In this document: piece by piece, positions 8,823 through 17,784 of the stretch
How the letters are laid out: the number at the start of each line of letters is the position of its first letter
Numbering within the stretch: the first letter of the stretch is position 1
Source: Bacteroidales bacterium
GTDB lineage: Bacteria; Bacteroidota; Bacteroidia; Bacteroidales; P3
Length of the DNA stretch: 44,868 nt
NCBI GenBank assembly: GCA_017555745.1
Contig: JAFZFU010000022.1
Coordinates: 1 to 44,868, forward strand
Direction of reading: 5' to 3'
Made by a program: the position numbers and the translations under genes
The notes under the pieces: model-generated
Databases searched by the model: none
Seen by the model: the letters and a program-made list of their open reading frames with translations, nothing else
Told to the model about the DNA's origin: nothing

Positions 8823-9284
8823 ATGACTTGGACTGCTATTATTGTTTTGTTGGTTATAGGCCTTTTACTCATTACCCTCGAAATTGTGGTTTTGCCGGGT
8901 GCTATTGCCGGTATTGCGGGTAGTATATGCGTGGCAGTGGCCGTTTGGCAAAGTTATGCAGTATATGGTACTGTGGCCGGAAACATAGTGTTGGCAATGT
9001 CTGTTGTAGTGTGTATATTTTTGTTGGTGTTTTTTATGCGCTCAAAAACCTGGCGCTTTTTTGGATTGAAAACCGAGATAGACAGCAAGGTAAACACAGT
9101 AGACAAAGATATATTGCCTATAGGAGCAAAGGGAAAAACAATATCGCGATTGGCACCAACGGGAAAAGCTGTAATAAACGGACAAATGGTAGAGGTGCAT
9201 ACCATAAATGAGTTTGTAAACGAAAACGAAGAAATAGAAATAGTAAAAATAGAAGGATATAAAATTACCGTAAGAAAATTATAG
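8823..9284 (+). CDS. NfeD-family membrane protein
   Basis: A 153-residue short-form NfeD (no ClpP-like protease domain). The first 75 residues form two or three hydrophobic helices ([21 protein letters not shown]..., then [19 protein letters not shown]). The last 60 residues are the soluble OB-fold NfeD domain ([25 protein letters not shown]). Such proteins partner with flotillin-like SPFH proteins in membrane microdomains, and the next gene is floA, 34 bp downstream. It is cotranscribed with clpS. Confidence 0.88.
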   Translation: MTWTAIIVLLVIGLLLITLEIVVLPGAIAGIAGSICVAVAVWQSYAVYGTVAGNIVLAMSVVVCIFLLVFFMRSKTWRFFGLKTEIDSKVNTVDKDILPIGAKGKTISRLAPTGKAVINGQMVEVHTINEFVNENEEIEIVKIEGYKITVRKL

Positions 9285-9318
9285 AACAAATAATATAACT
9301 ATTAACAAAGGAGAAAAC

Positions 9319-10293
9319 ATGGACTTATTTTTTATTTTAATTGCAGGACTTTGTTTGGCAGCGTTGATAATATTTTTATATTTGGTGCCAATCGGATTAT
9401 GGTTTAAAGCATTAGTATCGGGAGTGCATATCTCGTTGTTGCAATTGGTGTTTATGCGTTTGCGTAAAGTACCCCCCACAATAGTAGTAAACAATATGAT
9501 TTCGGCCACCAAAGCCGGTCTTAAATTAAATCAAAGCGAATTGGAAGCCCACTATTTGGCCGGTGGTCGTGTGTCGGCAGTGGTTAATGCATTGATTTCG
9601 GCCGATAAGGCTAATATGAGTTTGGACTTTAAAACAGCTACCGCTATAGACTTGGCCGGTCGCGACGTGTTTAAAGCCGTTCAAATGTCGGTAAATCCTA
9701 AAGTGATAGATACACCTCCTGTGGCTGCTGTGGCCAAAGATGGTATACAACTTATAGCTAAAGCACGTGTTACCGTTCGTACAAATATCAAACAGTTGGT
9801 GGGTGGTGCCGGCGAAGAAACTGTATTGGCACGTGTAGGCGAAGGTATAGTTACTTCGATAGGCTCGGCAATGAGTCACAAACAAGTATTGGAAAATCCT
9901 GATTCTATTTCGAAATTAGTGTTGCAAAAAGGTTTGGATAGTGGAACAGCATTCGAAATCTTATCTATCGATATTGCCGATATCGATATCGGAAAAAATA
10001 TTGGAGCACAGTTGCAAATAGATCAAGCCGATGCTGATAAAAATATAGCACAAGCCAAAGCCGAAGAACGTAGAGCTATGGCAGTGGCATCGGAACAAGA
10101 AATGAAAGCCAAAGCACAAGAAGCACGTGCCAAGGTGATAGAAGCCGAAGCCGAAGTGCCAAAAGCTATGGCTGAAGCATTCCGCAATGGAAATTTGGGT
10201 ATAATGGACTATTATAAAATGCAAAACATACAAGCCGATACAGCTATGAGAGAATCGATATCTAAGCCGGCAGGTATGGATAAAAAACAATAA
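9319..10293 (+). CDS. floA: Flotillin-like protein FloA
   Basis: A 324-residue SPFH-family scaffold of functional membrane microdomains. An N-terminal membrane segment (residues about 3-27) is followed by the conserved [20 protein letters not shown] block, the SPFH/PHB domain to about residue 225, and an Ala/Glu/Lys-rich coiled coil ([21 protein letters not shown]). The C-terminus is short. An unusually good Shine-Dalgarno AAAGGAG (9307-9313) lies 5 nt before the ATG, rare in this phylum. It pairs functionally with the upstream NfeD protein. Confidence 0.92.
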   Translation: MDLFFILIAGLCLAALIIFLYLVPIGLWFKALVSGVHISLLQLVFMRLRKVPPTIVVNNMISATKAGLKLNQSELEAHYLAGGRVSAVVNALISADKANMSLDFKTATAIDLAGRDVFKAVQMSVNPKVIDTPPVAAVAKDGIQLIAKARVTVRTNIKQLVGGAGEETVLARVGEGIVTSIGSAMSHKQVLENPDSISKLVLQKGLDSGTAFEILSIDIADIDIGKNIGAQLQIDQADADKNIAQAKAEERRAMAVASEQEMKAKAQEARAKVIEAEAEVPKAMAEAFRNGNLGIMDYYKMQNIQADTAMRESISKPAGMDKKQ

Positions 10294-10316
10294 TTTGCTA
10301 AGTAATACTAACTCGA

Positions 10317-11687
10317 ATGATAAGTTTTGAAAACATAAATAAGTCGGATTGGCGATACAATTTAATGTATAAATATGTCCATCTGATGCATAATAAAGTT
10401 TATTATCGTCAGTATAAGGTTATACATCAAGAACGTATACCTAAAGATAAGCCTATAGTGGCTATCTGTAACCACCAAAATGGTTTGACAGATGCTTTGG
10501 GTATATTATTTGCTTTTGCCAAAGATGGCAGACATCCGGTATTTATAGCCCGTTCCGATATCTTTAAGAAAGAGATAGCCGCCAAGGCTTTGCGCTTTCT
10601 TAAGATAATGCCTGCTTTTCGTGCTCGCGATGTGGGTAGTGCCGGTGTGGGCGAAAATGATGCTATCTTTAACCAATCGGCTAAAATATTACAAGAAAAT
10701 GGAGTGGTGGCTCTCTTTCCCGAAGCAGGTCATCAAGATCGTCATACTCTTGGAACATTTAAGAAGGGGTTTGCACGTATAGCATTCCGTGCCGCCGAAA
10801 TGATGGACTTTAAAGAACCGATATACATATTGCCAATGTCGAACCATTACGATAATTATTTTTCGGTACAAGGTAGATTGGTAATTACTATTGGTGAACC
10901 TTTTGAGTTTAGCGATTTGTACGATTTGTATAAAGAACAACCTCATCGTGCCGAAAAAATTCTTACCGACAGAGCAAGAGTTATAGTAAAGGATTTGATG
11001 TTGGATATATCTAACTTAGAGTACTATGATGAGTACGAATTGTTATGCACCATGTATGGCAGAGAAATAATGAAACGCGAAGGCAAGTCGCAACGCTATT
11101 TCCCAAACCATTTAGATGCGTCTAAAAAAGTGGTGGCAATGCTTGATAACTATGAAAAGCAAAATCCTACCGACTTTGAAGCACTGATGGCAAAAACACG
11201 TCAATATTCGAAGGCATTGGATAAGATGCATTTGAGAGATTGGATATTTGCTCAAAAATTAAGTGGATTCGGATTCTGCTTGCGCTTGTTGTTGAGTTTG
11301 GTGTTGTTGCCCATAGTGGTAGCAGGCTGGGTTATAAACATATTGCCGTTTAGTTTGAGCTCGCTTATAACTCGCAATATCAAAGATTATATGTTGCATT
11401 CTTCGTTCCACTTTGCAGTGGGAGTGTTGGTGGCCTATCCTTTGTGGTATATTATCACTGCCTCTATATTGTGGGGCGTTACCGGAATATGGTGGACCAC
11501 ATTAATCTATTTGATACTTTTGCCTGTTTCGTTGATTGTTTATTTGCGTAGCAAGGTAATGTTGAAAAAACTTTACAACAGAATACGTCGTTTTCGTTTA
11601 TGGTTTAGAGGCAATAGATATTACAATTCTGCTGTAGAAGATCGCAAAGATATAATGAAAAAAATGCAAGAAATAGATGTAAAGTAA
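10317..11687 (+). CDS. 1-acyl-sn-glycerol-3-phosphate acyltransferase-like membrane protein
   Basis: A 456-residue LPLAT-superfamily acyltransferase of phospholipid synthesis. Residues about 45-230 hold the acyltransferase domain: NHQNGLTD with His53 and Asp59 (the spacing seen in the NHQNALMD-type subgroup), and FPEAGH near residue 139. The C-terminal third contains hydrophobic helices (LRLLLSLVLLPIVVAGWVI; then FAVGVLVAYPLWYIITASIL and TLIYLILLPVSLIVYL), so it is membrane-anchored. It is the last gene of the clpS-nfeD-floA operon, 23 bp after floA; microdomain scaffolds and lipid synthesis thus share a transcript. The acyl acceptor is not certain. Confidence 0.82.
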   Translation: MISFENINKSDWRYNLMYKYVHLMHNKVYYRQYKVIHQERIPKDKPIVAICNHQNGLTDALGILFAFAKDGRHPVFIARSDIFKKEIAAKALRFLKIMPAFRARDVGSAGVGENDAIFNQSAKILQENGVVALFPEAGHQDRHTLGTFKKGFARIAFRAAEMMDFKEPIYILPMSNHYDNYFSVQGRLVITIGEPFEFSDLYDLYKEQPHRAEKILTDRARVIVKDLMLDISNLEYYDEYELLCTMYGREIMKREGKSQRYFPNHLDASKKVVAMLDNYEKQNPTDFEALMAKTRQYSKALDKMHLRDWIFAQKLSGFGFCLRLLLSLVLLPIVVAGWVINILPFSLSSLITRNIKDYMLHSSFHFAVGVLVAYPLWYIITASILWGVTGIWWTTLIYLILLPVSLIVYLRSKVMLKKLYNRIRRFRLWFRGNRYYNSAVEDRKDIMKKMQEIDVK

Positions 11688-11718
11688 ATAAAATGTAAAT
11701 GTATTGATATTCAATAAG

Positions 11719-11763
11719 AAAGAAGGAGTGTTGAATTATATTTATATTTAATGCTTCTTTTTT
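11719..11763 (+). terminator. Weak terminator after the clpS-nfeD-floA operon
   Basis: AAAGAAG (11719-11725) pairs with CTTCTTT (11754-11760) across an AT-rich loop and is followed by T residues. The stem is short. Confidence 0.35.
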
Positions 11764-11797
11764 CGTACAAAACTATGAATAATCCGAAAAAAAAACG

Positions 11798-11805
11798 TAC
11801 ATTTG
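11798..11805 (+). promoter_or_regulatory. -7 box of methylmalonyl-CoA mutase
   Basis: TACATTTG followed by C fits TAnnTTTG, 42 nt before the ATG at 11848. No B12 riboswitch-like structure is evident between the box and the start. Confidence 0.55.
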
Positions 11806-11847
11806 CAAATTATTGTATCTAACGAATAAAATAATAAAACATTGATA

Positions 11848-14001
11848 ATGAGACCTAATTTTTCAAACGTTGATTTTAAATCACAAGAAAAACCTCATGT
11901 TTCTTTCCAAGAATGGGAAAAAGCAGAAGGTATAGAAAAGAATTGGAAAACTCCCGAACAAATAGACGTTAAGCCTGCTTATGGCGACGTTGATTTGTTG
12001 GGTATGGAGCATTTGAAATATGCTGCTGGTATAGCTCCATTTTTACGCGGACCTTATTCGACCATGTATGTTATGAGACCTTGGACTATCCGTCAATATG
12101 CAGGTTTCTCTACAGCCGAAGAATCTAATGCATTCTATCGTCGTAACATCGCTGCCGGTCAAAAAGGTTTGTCGGTTGCTTTTGACTTAGCTACACACCG
12201 TGGATACGATTCTGACCACGAACGCGTAGTAGGCGACGTAGGTAAAGCAGGTGTGGCTGTTGATAGTATTTTGGATATGAAAATTTTGTTCGATCAAATT
12301 CCATTGGACAAAATGTCTGTATCTATGACTATGAATGGTGCTGTACTTCCTGTATTGGCATTCTACATCATAGCTGCCGAAGAACAAGGCGTAAGTCAAG
12401 AACAATTAAGCGGTACAATCCAAAATGACATCTTGAAGGAATTTATGGTACGTAATACCTATATCTATCCTCCATTGCCATCAATGAAGATTATCGCTGA
12501 TATTTTTGAATATACTTCGAAAAATATGCCTAAGTTTAATTCAATATCTATTTCGGGTTATCACATGCAAGAAGCAGGTGCTACCGCTGATATCGAATTA
12601 GCTTATACTTTGTGCGACGGTTTGGAATACTTGCGTGCAGGTGTTAACGCCGGTATGTCGGTTGACGATTTCGCTCCACGTTTGTCTTTCTTCTGGGGTG
12701 TTGGTATGAACCACTTCATGGAAATTGCTAAGATGCGTGCTGCTCGTATGTTGTGGGCTAAATTGGTAAGCCAATTCAATCCTAAGAATCCTAAATCGTT
12801 AGCATTGCGTACACACAGCCAAACTTCGGGTTGGTCGTTGACAGAACAAGATCCTTTCAACAACGTAGCTCGTACTTGTGTTGAAGCTATGGGAGCTGCT
12901 TTGGGTCACACTCAATCGTTGCATACCAACGCTTTGGACGAAGCTATCGCTTTGCCAACCGATTTCTCGGCTCGTATTGCTCGTAACACTCAAATTTATT
13001 TGCAAGAAGAAACCAACATTTGTCGTGTGGTTGACCCATGGGCAGGTTCGTACTACGTAGAATCGTTGACTCACGAAATAGCTCATCGTGCTTGGGCTCA
13101 CATCCAAGAAATCGAGAAACTTGGTGGTATGGCTAAAGCTATCGAAAGTGGTATTCCTAAGATGAGAATCGAAGAAGCTGCTGCTCGCAAACAAGCTCGT
13201 ATCGATTCCGACACTGACGTTATCGTTGGTATCAATAAATATCGTTTGGATCACGAAGATCCTATCGAAACTTTGGAAGTTGACAACACTGCTGTTCGCG
13301 AAGCTCAAATCAAACGTTTGGCTAAACTTAGAGCAGAACGTAACAACGAAGAAGTACAAGCTGCTTTGGCTGCTCTTACAGAATGTGCTGAAACAGGTAA
13401 AGGCAACTTGTTGGAACTTTCTATCGACGCTGCTCGTAAACGTGCTTCGTTGGGCGAAATTTCTTACGCTTTGGAAAAAGTATTTGGACGTTATAAAGCT
13501 AACATTAATTTGATTTCGGGTGTGTATAGTTCGGTAACAAAAGAAACAGAAAGCTTCAAGAAAGCTCAGGCAATGACCGCTGAATTTGAAAAAATGGAAG
13601 GTCGTCGTCCTCGTATAATGGTGGCTAAGATGGGTCAAGATGGTCACGACCGTGGTGCTAAAGTAGTTGCTACAGGTTACGCTGACCTTGGATTCGATGT
13701 GGATATGGGACCATTGTTCCAAACTCCTGCCGAAGCTGCTAAACAAGCTGTTGAAAATGACGTTCACGTATTGGGTGTTTCGTCGTTGGCTGCAGGTCAC
13801 AAGACTTTAGTTCCTCAAGTTATTGAAGAACTTAAAAAACTTGGTCGCGAAGATATTATGGTTGTTGTGGGTGGTGTTATTCCTCCACAAGACTATGACT
13901 ACTTGTTCCAAGCAGGTGCTGCCGCTGTTTTCGGTCCCGGTACTGTTATCAGCGATGCCGCTATCAAAATGTTGGAATTGCTAATTGCTGCAAGACAATA
14001 G
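11848..14001 (+). CDS. scpA: Methylmalonyl-CoA mutase large (catalytic) subunit
   Basis: A 717-residue B12-dependent mutase interconverting succinyl-CoA and methylmalonyl-CoA in propionate metabolism. The N-terminal TIM-barrel domain includes [26 protein letters not shown]. The C-terminal cobalamin-binding domain has the DxHxxG motif at Asp598-x-His600-xx-Gly603 ([10 protein letters not shown]), with a later [10 protein letters not shown] chose the ATG at 11848 over the TTG two codons upstream. Codon use is strongly biased, suggesting high expression. The small subunit gene that usually precedes it in Bacteroidales is absent here; the upstream gene is an acyltransferase. It is monocistronic with a strong terminator. 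Confidence 0.95.
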   Translation: MRPNFSNVDFKSQEKPHVSFQEWEKAEGIEKNWKTPEQIDVKPAYGDVDLLGMEHLKYAAGIAPFLRGPYSTMYVMRPWTIRQYAGFSTAEESNAFYRRNIAAGQKGLSVAFDLATHRGYDSDHERVVGDVGKAGVAVDSILDMKILFDQIPLDKMSVSMTMNGAVLPVLAFYIIAAEEQGVSQEQLSGTIQNDILKEFMVRNTYIYPPLPSMKIIADIFEYTSKNMPKFNSISISGYHMQEAGATADIELAYTLCDGLEYLRAGVNAGMSVDDFAPRLSFFWGVGMNHFMEIAKMRAARMLWAKLVSQFNPKNPKSLALRTHSQTSGWSLTEQDPFNNVARTCVEAMGAALGHTQSLHTNALDEAIALPTDFSARIARNTQIYLQEETNICRVVDPWAGSYYVESLTHEIAHRAWAHIQEIEKLGGMAKAIESGIPKMRIEEAAARKQARIDSDTDVIVGINKYRLDHEDPIETLEVDNTAVREAQIKRLAKLRAERNNEEVQAALAALTECAETGKGNLLELSIDAARKRASLGEISYALEKVFGRYKANINLISGVYSSVTKETESFKKAQAMTAEFEKMEGRRPRIMVAKMGQDGHDRGAKVVATGYADLGFDVDMGPLFQTPAEAAKQAVENDVHVLGVSSLAAGHKTLVPQVIEELKKLGREDIMVVVGGVIPPQDYDYLFQAGAAAVFGPGTVISDAAIKMLELLIAARQ

Positions 14002-14027
14002 TTATTATAATAACTTTAAACCATATA

Positions 14028-14063
14028 AAGAAGAGGTCGTCGTTTCGGCCTCTTCTTTTTTTA
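14028..14063 (+). terminator. Terminator of methylmalonyl-CoA mutase
   Basis: A 12-pair stem (14028-14039 with 14046-14057, one T-G pair) has a 6-nt loop and is followed by a T-tract. Confidence 0.85.
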
Positions 14064-14150
14064 TACACTCTAAATAAACCAATATTTGCGAATGGCTAAA
14101 ACTCTAATATTATACTATTGTTATATACAAAACAAAAAATAGTTGTAGTT

Positions 14151-16088
14151 ATGAGTTATTTAAGTTTAAATTCCGATATATTGAGCAAGAAGACAGAGTT
14201 GATGAACAAAGAGGTATTGATGACCAATCCTCTTGGGTGTTATTATAATACTACCTTGTATCAATGCAATACTCGCAAATATCATGGGGCTTTGGTAGCT
14301 CCGCAAAAGCAGATATCTCCCGATAATCAAGTTTTGTTGTCGTGTATAAGCGAAGTGGTAGTATATAAAGATGAACAATATGGATTAAATTCTATGTTGT
14401 TTACTAATTCTGTGGAGTTGCCCGAGCATAGGGCTGTCATTGTTTCGGCCGATGTGTCGCCAACATTACAATATACCTATGCTTGCGATGAGATGAAGAT
14501 ACGCAAAAGTGTGTTGTTGATGCAAGATGCCGTACAATTGATTTATTGTTATCAAGTATTAGAAACACCATTGCCTATAGTATTGCGGTTGAATCCTTTC
14601 TTTGCTTTTCGCGATGTTCATGGCCTTAACCACGACGGAGCAGGCTTGCCAATGGTACGAAACACGAGTAATGGGATAAAGGTTATAAAAGGTTTTCCGG
14701 CCGATGTGGTGTTTCTTCAGTCGTCGCAGCCTCCTATGTTTACCTATTTGCCGGATAGTTGGCATAATGTTTATTATCCTTGCGAAGAGAGTAGGGGCTA
14801 CGAAGCTACCGAAGATCTTTTTACCCCGGGTACTATGGAGTATGCTTTGCATAACGGCGACATTCTTTATCTTTCGGTCTCGTTATCCGAGATGGAGCCT
14901 TACTCCATTCGCTCACGATTCAATAAAGAGTTGGCTCATCGTCGCGACGTTACTTCATACGCTTCGTGTCTGCAAAAAGCCGCCAAGCAGTTTGTCATAA
15001 CCGAAAAGGATAAGCATACTTATATCAAAGCCGGATTTCCTTGGTTTGGCACATGGGGTAGAGATACTTTTATATCGTTGCCGGGAATATCGTTGGCTCA
15101 AATAGATATTATACCCCGTGTGATAGATACCATGAAACACTCGCTCAACCAAGGTCTGTTTCCAAATATTTCTGTCGAGGGACGGAATAGTTACAATAGC
15201 GTAGATACTTCGTTGTGGTTTTTCTGGACATTGCAGCAGTATGCCGATTCCACTAGATATTACAAGAGGGTATGGCATAAATATGGCTCGATATGCAAGG
15301 ATATACTGAATAATTATCGCAATGGTACGTTTTATTCTATACGTATGGACGATAACGGACTGCTATGGCAGGGCGAAGAAGGAAAAGCCTTGACATGGAT
15401 GGATGCCATAGTGGACGGCAAACCCGTAACACAACGTAAGGGTTATGCAGTAGAGGTGAATGCTTTATGGTATAATGCCATAACGTTTTGTATAGAGATG
15501 GCTACCTATGCCGGCGACGAAAAGTTTATAAAAGAGTGGATAGACATTGCCGAAGATATACCTATGCATTTTCAATCTACTTTTTGGAACGACGATTATG
15601 GCTATTTGGCCGATTGTGTATTGCCCGACTACAGCGACTTTTCTATCCGTCCTAATATGATATTTGCCGTGTCGTTGCCTTATTCGCCTATTGATGAGCA
15701 TATGCGTAAAGCAGTGGTGGATAAAGTAAAAGACGAACTCTTGACTTCAAGAGGGTTGCGCACGCTTTCGCCTACCGATACCAATTATCATCCGCACTGC
15801 CAAGGCTCGCAGGCCCAAAGGGATTTGGCTTACCATCAGGGTACCGTATGGCCGTGGCTGTTGGGTCCATTTGTGGAGGCTTATCTTAAGGTGTATGGTT
15901 TTGAGGGTATCTCGTTTGCAAGGAGTATATATGCCGATATGGAATCTTCTCTTAAAGAAAATTGTATAGGCACGGTGGCCGAGATATACGATGGCGACGA
16001 GCCTCACACACCACGTGGCGCAGTGGCTCAGGCATGGAGTGTGGCAGAATTGCTCAGGATAAAAAATATGATAGACAAATTATATTAA
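14151..16088 (+). CDS. Glycogen debranching enzyme (amylo-alpha-1,6-glucosidase)
   Basis: A 645-residue cytoplasmic enzyme (GH133 type) hydrolysing alpha-1,6 branch points in glycogen. The N-terminal beta-sandwich region contains the family's NPLGCYYNTTLYQCNTRKYHGALV segment. The C-terminal (alpha/alpha)6 barrel contains TWGRDTFISLPG, VEGRNSYNSVDTSLWFFW, VEVNALWYNA and HQGTVWPWLLGPFVEAYLK. The start is placed at the ATG at 14151 rather than at a TTG 11 codons upstream. There is no glycogen operon around it; glycogen synthase or phosphorylase genes are not in the window. Confidence 0.9.
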   Translation: MSYLSLNSDILSKKTELMNKEVLMTNPLGCYYNTTLYQCNTRKYHGALVAPQKQISPDNQVLLSCISEVVVYKDEQYGLNSMLFTNSVELPEHRAVIVSADVSPTLQYTYACDEMKIRKSVLLMQDAVQLIYCYQVLETPLPIVLRLNPFFAFRDVHGLNHDGAGLPMVRNTSNGIKVIKGFPADVVFLQSSQPPMFTYLPDSWHNVYYPCEESRGYEATEDLFTPGTMEYALHNGDILYLSVSLSEMEPYSIRSRFNKELAHRRDVTSYASCLQKAAKQFVITEKDKHTYIKAGFPWFGTWGRDTFISLPGISLAQIDIIPRVIDTMKHSLNQGLFPNISVEGRNSYNSVDTSLWFFWTLQQYADSTRYYKRVWHKYGSICKDILNNYRNGTFYSIRMDDNGLLWQGEEGKALTWMDAIVDGKPVTQRKGYAVEVNALWYNAITFCIEMATYAGDEKFIKEWIDIAEDIPMHFQSTFWNDDYGYLADCVLPDYSDFSIRPNMIFAVSLPYSPIDEHMRKAVVDKVKDELLTSRGLRTLSPTDTNYHPHCQGSQAQRDLAYHQGTVWPWLLGPFVEAYLKVYGFEGISFARSIYADMESSLKENCIGTVAEIYDGDEPHTPRGAVAQAWSVAELLRIKNMIDKLY

Positions 16089-16186
16089 AAAAACTTATCA
16101 ACAATAAAAAGTCTCCAAAAGTCGTATAAACATTAAAAAATATTTGTGTCGGTTAACAACATTACACGAATTTTTGCGTTATTCGG

Positions 16187-16217
16187 TCTGTAAAGTGATT
16201 ATAAATGTGTATCTTTG
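16187..16217 (+). promoter_or_regulatory. Promoter of the DksA/TraR-like gene
   Basis: TCTG (16187-16190, three of four matching TTTG) lies 19 bp before TATCTTTG (16210-16217). The leader is about 70 nt. Confidence 0.5.
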
Positions 16218-16295
16218 CATTTAGAATGGTAAGACCAAAAGTCTTGCAAAGATTGGTATAGAGATTAATTGTCAGATGATTAAACAGAAAGAACT

Positions 16296-16697
16296 ATGAC
16301 AAATCAGAGTAACGTAAACAGCGAAAAGAACTACTATTCGTCTGAAGAATTACAAGAATTTAAGGAAATTATTCTTCAGAAGTTAGAAAAGGCAGAGGAA
16401 AATTTGGCATTGCTTACAGCGGCAGTGGCAAACGAAGGAAGTGATATTAGCGATACTGCTCCCACTTTCAAACTTATGGAAGAAGGTAGCAATGTGCTTT
16501 CGAAAGAAGAAAATGCCAAGTTGGCTGCACGTCAACTAAAGTTTATAAAGGATTTGAAAGCTGCTTTGGTGCGTATCGAAAATAAAACATACGGTATATG
16601 TAAAGTTACCGGAAAACTGATACCTAAGGAACGTTTGCGTGTGGTGCCACACACTACCATGTCGGTAGAAGCCAAACTTTCGCAAAGCAAACGATAG
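16296..16697 (+). CDS. DksA/TraR-family protein with degenerate zinc finger
   Basis: A 133-residue protein of the DksA/TraR family, which binds the RNA polymerase secondary channel and, in proteobacteria, works with ppGpp. The layout is normal: a coiled coil (residues about 17-95) followed by the zinc-finger-like region YGICKVTGKLIPKERLRVVP. At the four positions expected for zinc (C-x2-C-x17-C-x2-C) it has Cys102, Thr105, Ser123 and Ala126, so only one cysteine remains and zinc binding is unlikely. The acidic tip of the coiled coil seems to be EGSDISDTAP near residues 47-56. It is monocistronic with its own promoter. Such cysteine-poor forms are, as far as I recall, common in Bacteroidota. 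Confidence 0.85.
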   Translation: MTNQSNVNSEKNYYSSEELQEFKEIILQKLEKAEENLALLTAAVANEGSDISDTAPTFKLMEEGSNVLSKEENAKLAARQLKFIKDLKAALVRIENKTYGICKVTGKLIPKERLRVVPHTTMSVEAKLSQSKR

Positions 16698-16722
16698 AAA
16701 ACTACAATACTAAGCGATACTG

Positions 16723-16759
16723 AAAAGCCGCTATCTTTTTATCAAGGATAGCGGCTTTT
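16723..16759. terminator. Bidirectional terminator
   Basis: AAAAGCCGCTATC (16723-16735) pairs perfectly with GATAGCGGCTTTT (16747-16759). The A-run on one side and the T-run on the other serve the converging DksA-like and TonB-C genes. Confidence 0.85.
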
Positions 16760-16764
16760 GATTT

Positions 16765-17181
16765 TTATTTGGAGTCAGATGTCTGCTTTTGTAATTGAAA
16801 CATTATTGGTAGGTTGAATTGTACGCGTACCGGATTGCCACGTTGAGTGCCCGGTTTCCATTTAGGCATACTGTTTACAACGCGTAATGCTTCTTCGCCA
16901 CAGCCACCGCCGATATCACGAAGTAATTTGGCGTTGCTCACTTGTCCGTCTTTCTCGATAACGAAAGTAACGAAAACACGTCCTTCTATTTTGTTTTTCT
17001 TTGCCACTTCGGGATATTTAATGTTGCGGCCAATAAAGGCATACAAAGAATCATCGCCACCCGGAAATTCAGGCGATTTTTCCACTACAACAAATACTGC
17101 CTCGTCTACCTCGTCGGTTTGTGCCATTGCACTTGTGCCGCAGAATAATGCTACGGCTGCTAATAAAATCAACTTTTTCAT
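16765..17181 (-). CDS. Exported TonB C-terminal domain protein (second of tandem pair)
   Basis: 138 residues. A signal peptide (MKKLILLAAVALFCGTSAMA) is followed by an acidic linker and a TonB C-terminal domain (residues about 50-130: KYPEVAKKNKIEGRVFVTFVIEKDG, then the conserved GGGCGEEALRVVNSMPKWKPG). There is no uncleaved membrane anchor and no Pro/Lys-rich periplasmic spanner, so it is unlikely to be a working energy transducer. It is more likely a soluble periplasmic protein that contacts a TonB-dependent receptor or the cell wall. It is a close paralogue of the gene just upstream and shares its promoter (22-bp gap). Confidence 0.82.
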   Translation of the reverse strand: MKKLILLAAVALFCGTSAMAQTDEVDEAVFVVVEKSPEFPGGDDSLYAFIGRNIKYPEVAKKNKIEGRVFVTFVIEKDGQVSNAKLLRDIGGGCGEEALRVVNSMPKWKPGTQRGNPVRVQFNLPIMFQLQKQTSDSK

Positions 17182-17203
17182 TTCTGTATATGTTATTTAG
17201 TTT

Positions 17204-17623
17204 TTATTTCTTGTCTTCTTTTTTCAATTTAAACATTACCGGCAGATTGAATTGCATACGTGCAGGCTCGCCACCTATTCTGAGGCTGCCCGGTTTCCAC
17301 TTAGGCATAATATTTACCACACGTATTGCTTCCTCGCCACAGCCTCCTCCTATATCGCGAAGAATCTTGGCGTCGCTCACTTGTCCGTCTTTCTCGACAA
17401 CGAAAGTAACGAAAACACGTCCTTCGATACCGGACCTCTTTGCTTCTTCGGGATATCTGATATTTCGTTGAATGAAAGCGAACATCGAATCTGTTCCACC
17501 TGGAAATTCAGGCTGTTTTTCTACATAATTGATTAATTCTACTACTTCTTCTTCCGTAGTTTGTGCTATTGTGTATCCACTGCAAAATATTGCTAATGCG
17601 ATTAATACGATTGCTTTTTTCAT
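17204..17623 (-). CDS. Exported TonB C-terminal domain protein (first of tandem pair)
   Basis: 139 residues from the ATG at 17623 (another ATG three codons upstream at 17632 is possible). A signal peptide (MKKAIVLIALAIFCSGYTIA) precedes a TonB-C domain with RYPEEAKRSGIEGRVFVTFVVEKDG and GGGCGEEAIRVVNIMPKWKPG. It is about two-thirds identical to its neighbour by eye, so the pair is a recent tandem duplication. An inserted RIGGEPAR loop distinguishes it. Like its paralogue it lacks a membrane anchor. Confidence 0.8.
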   Translation of the reverse strand: MKKAIVLIALAIFCSGYTIAQTTEEEVVELINYVEKQPEFPGGTDSMFAFIQRNIRYPEEAKRSGIEGRVFVTFVVEKDGQVSDAKILRDIGGGCGEEAIRVVNIMPKWKPGSLRIGGEPARMQFNLPVMFKLKKEDKK

Positions 17624-17646
17624 ATTTGACATTGTTTAAGCATCGG

Positions 17647-17654
17647 CAAAGATA
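17647..17654 (-). promoter_or_regulatory. -7 box of the tandem TonB-C genes
   Basis: Minus-strand TATCTTTG followed by C matches TAnnTTTG, 23 bp before the ATG at 17623. Confidence 0.5.
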
Positions 17655-17730
17655 CGTATTTTTTATATATTGCGTACTTAAATGCTTGTATATTAACATT
17701 AATTATTATTTATTTCCCGCACTTATATTT

Positions 17731-17761
17731 TTTGTCTATTGCAAATAAATGTGTATCTTTG
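17731..17761 (+). promoter_or_regulatory. Promoter of the HAD phosphatase gene
   Basis: TTTG (17731-17734), a 19-bp spacer, then TATCTTTG (17754-17761). This is one of the best matches to the Bacteroidota consensus in the window. The leader is about 18 nt. Confidence 0.65.
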
Positions 17762-17784
17762 CATGTAATTAAACTTGATGAAAT

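Noticed and set aside
11690..11847. Cobalamin riboswitch upstream of methylmalonyl-CoA mutase
   Set aside because: The interval between promoter and start is about 40 nt and shows no B12-box-like sequence or space for the structure.
12799..13800. Long minus-strand frame (333 residues) inside methylmalonyl-CoA mutase
   Set aside because: It is antisense to a clearly coding, codon-biased gene; long antisense frames are expected from its codon use.
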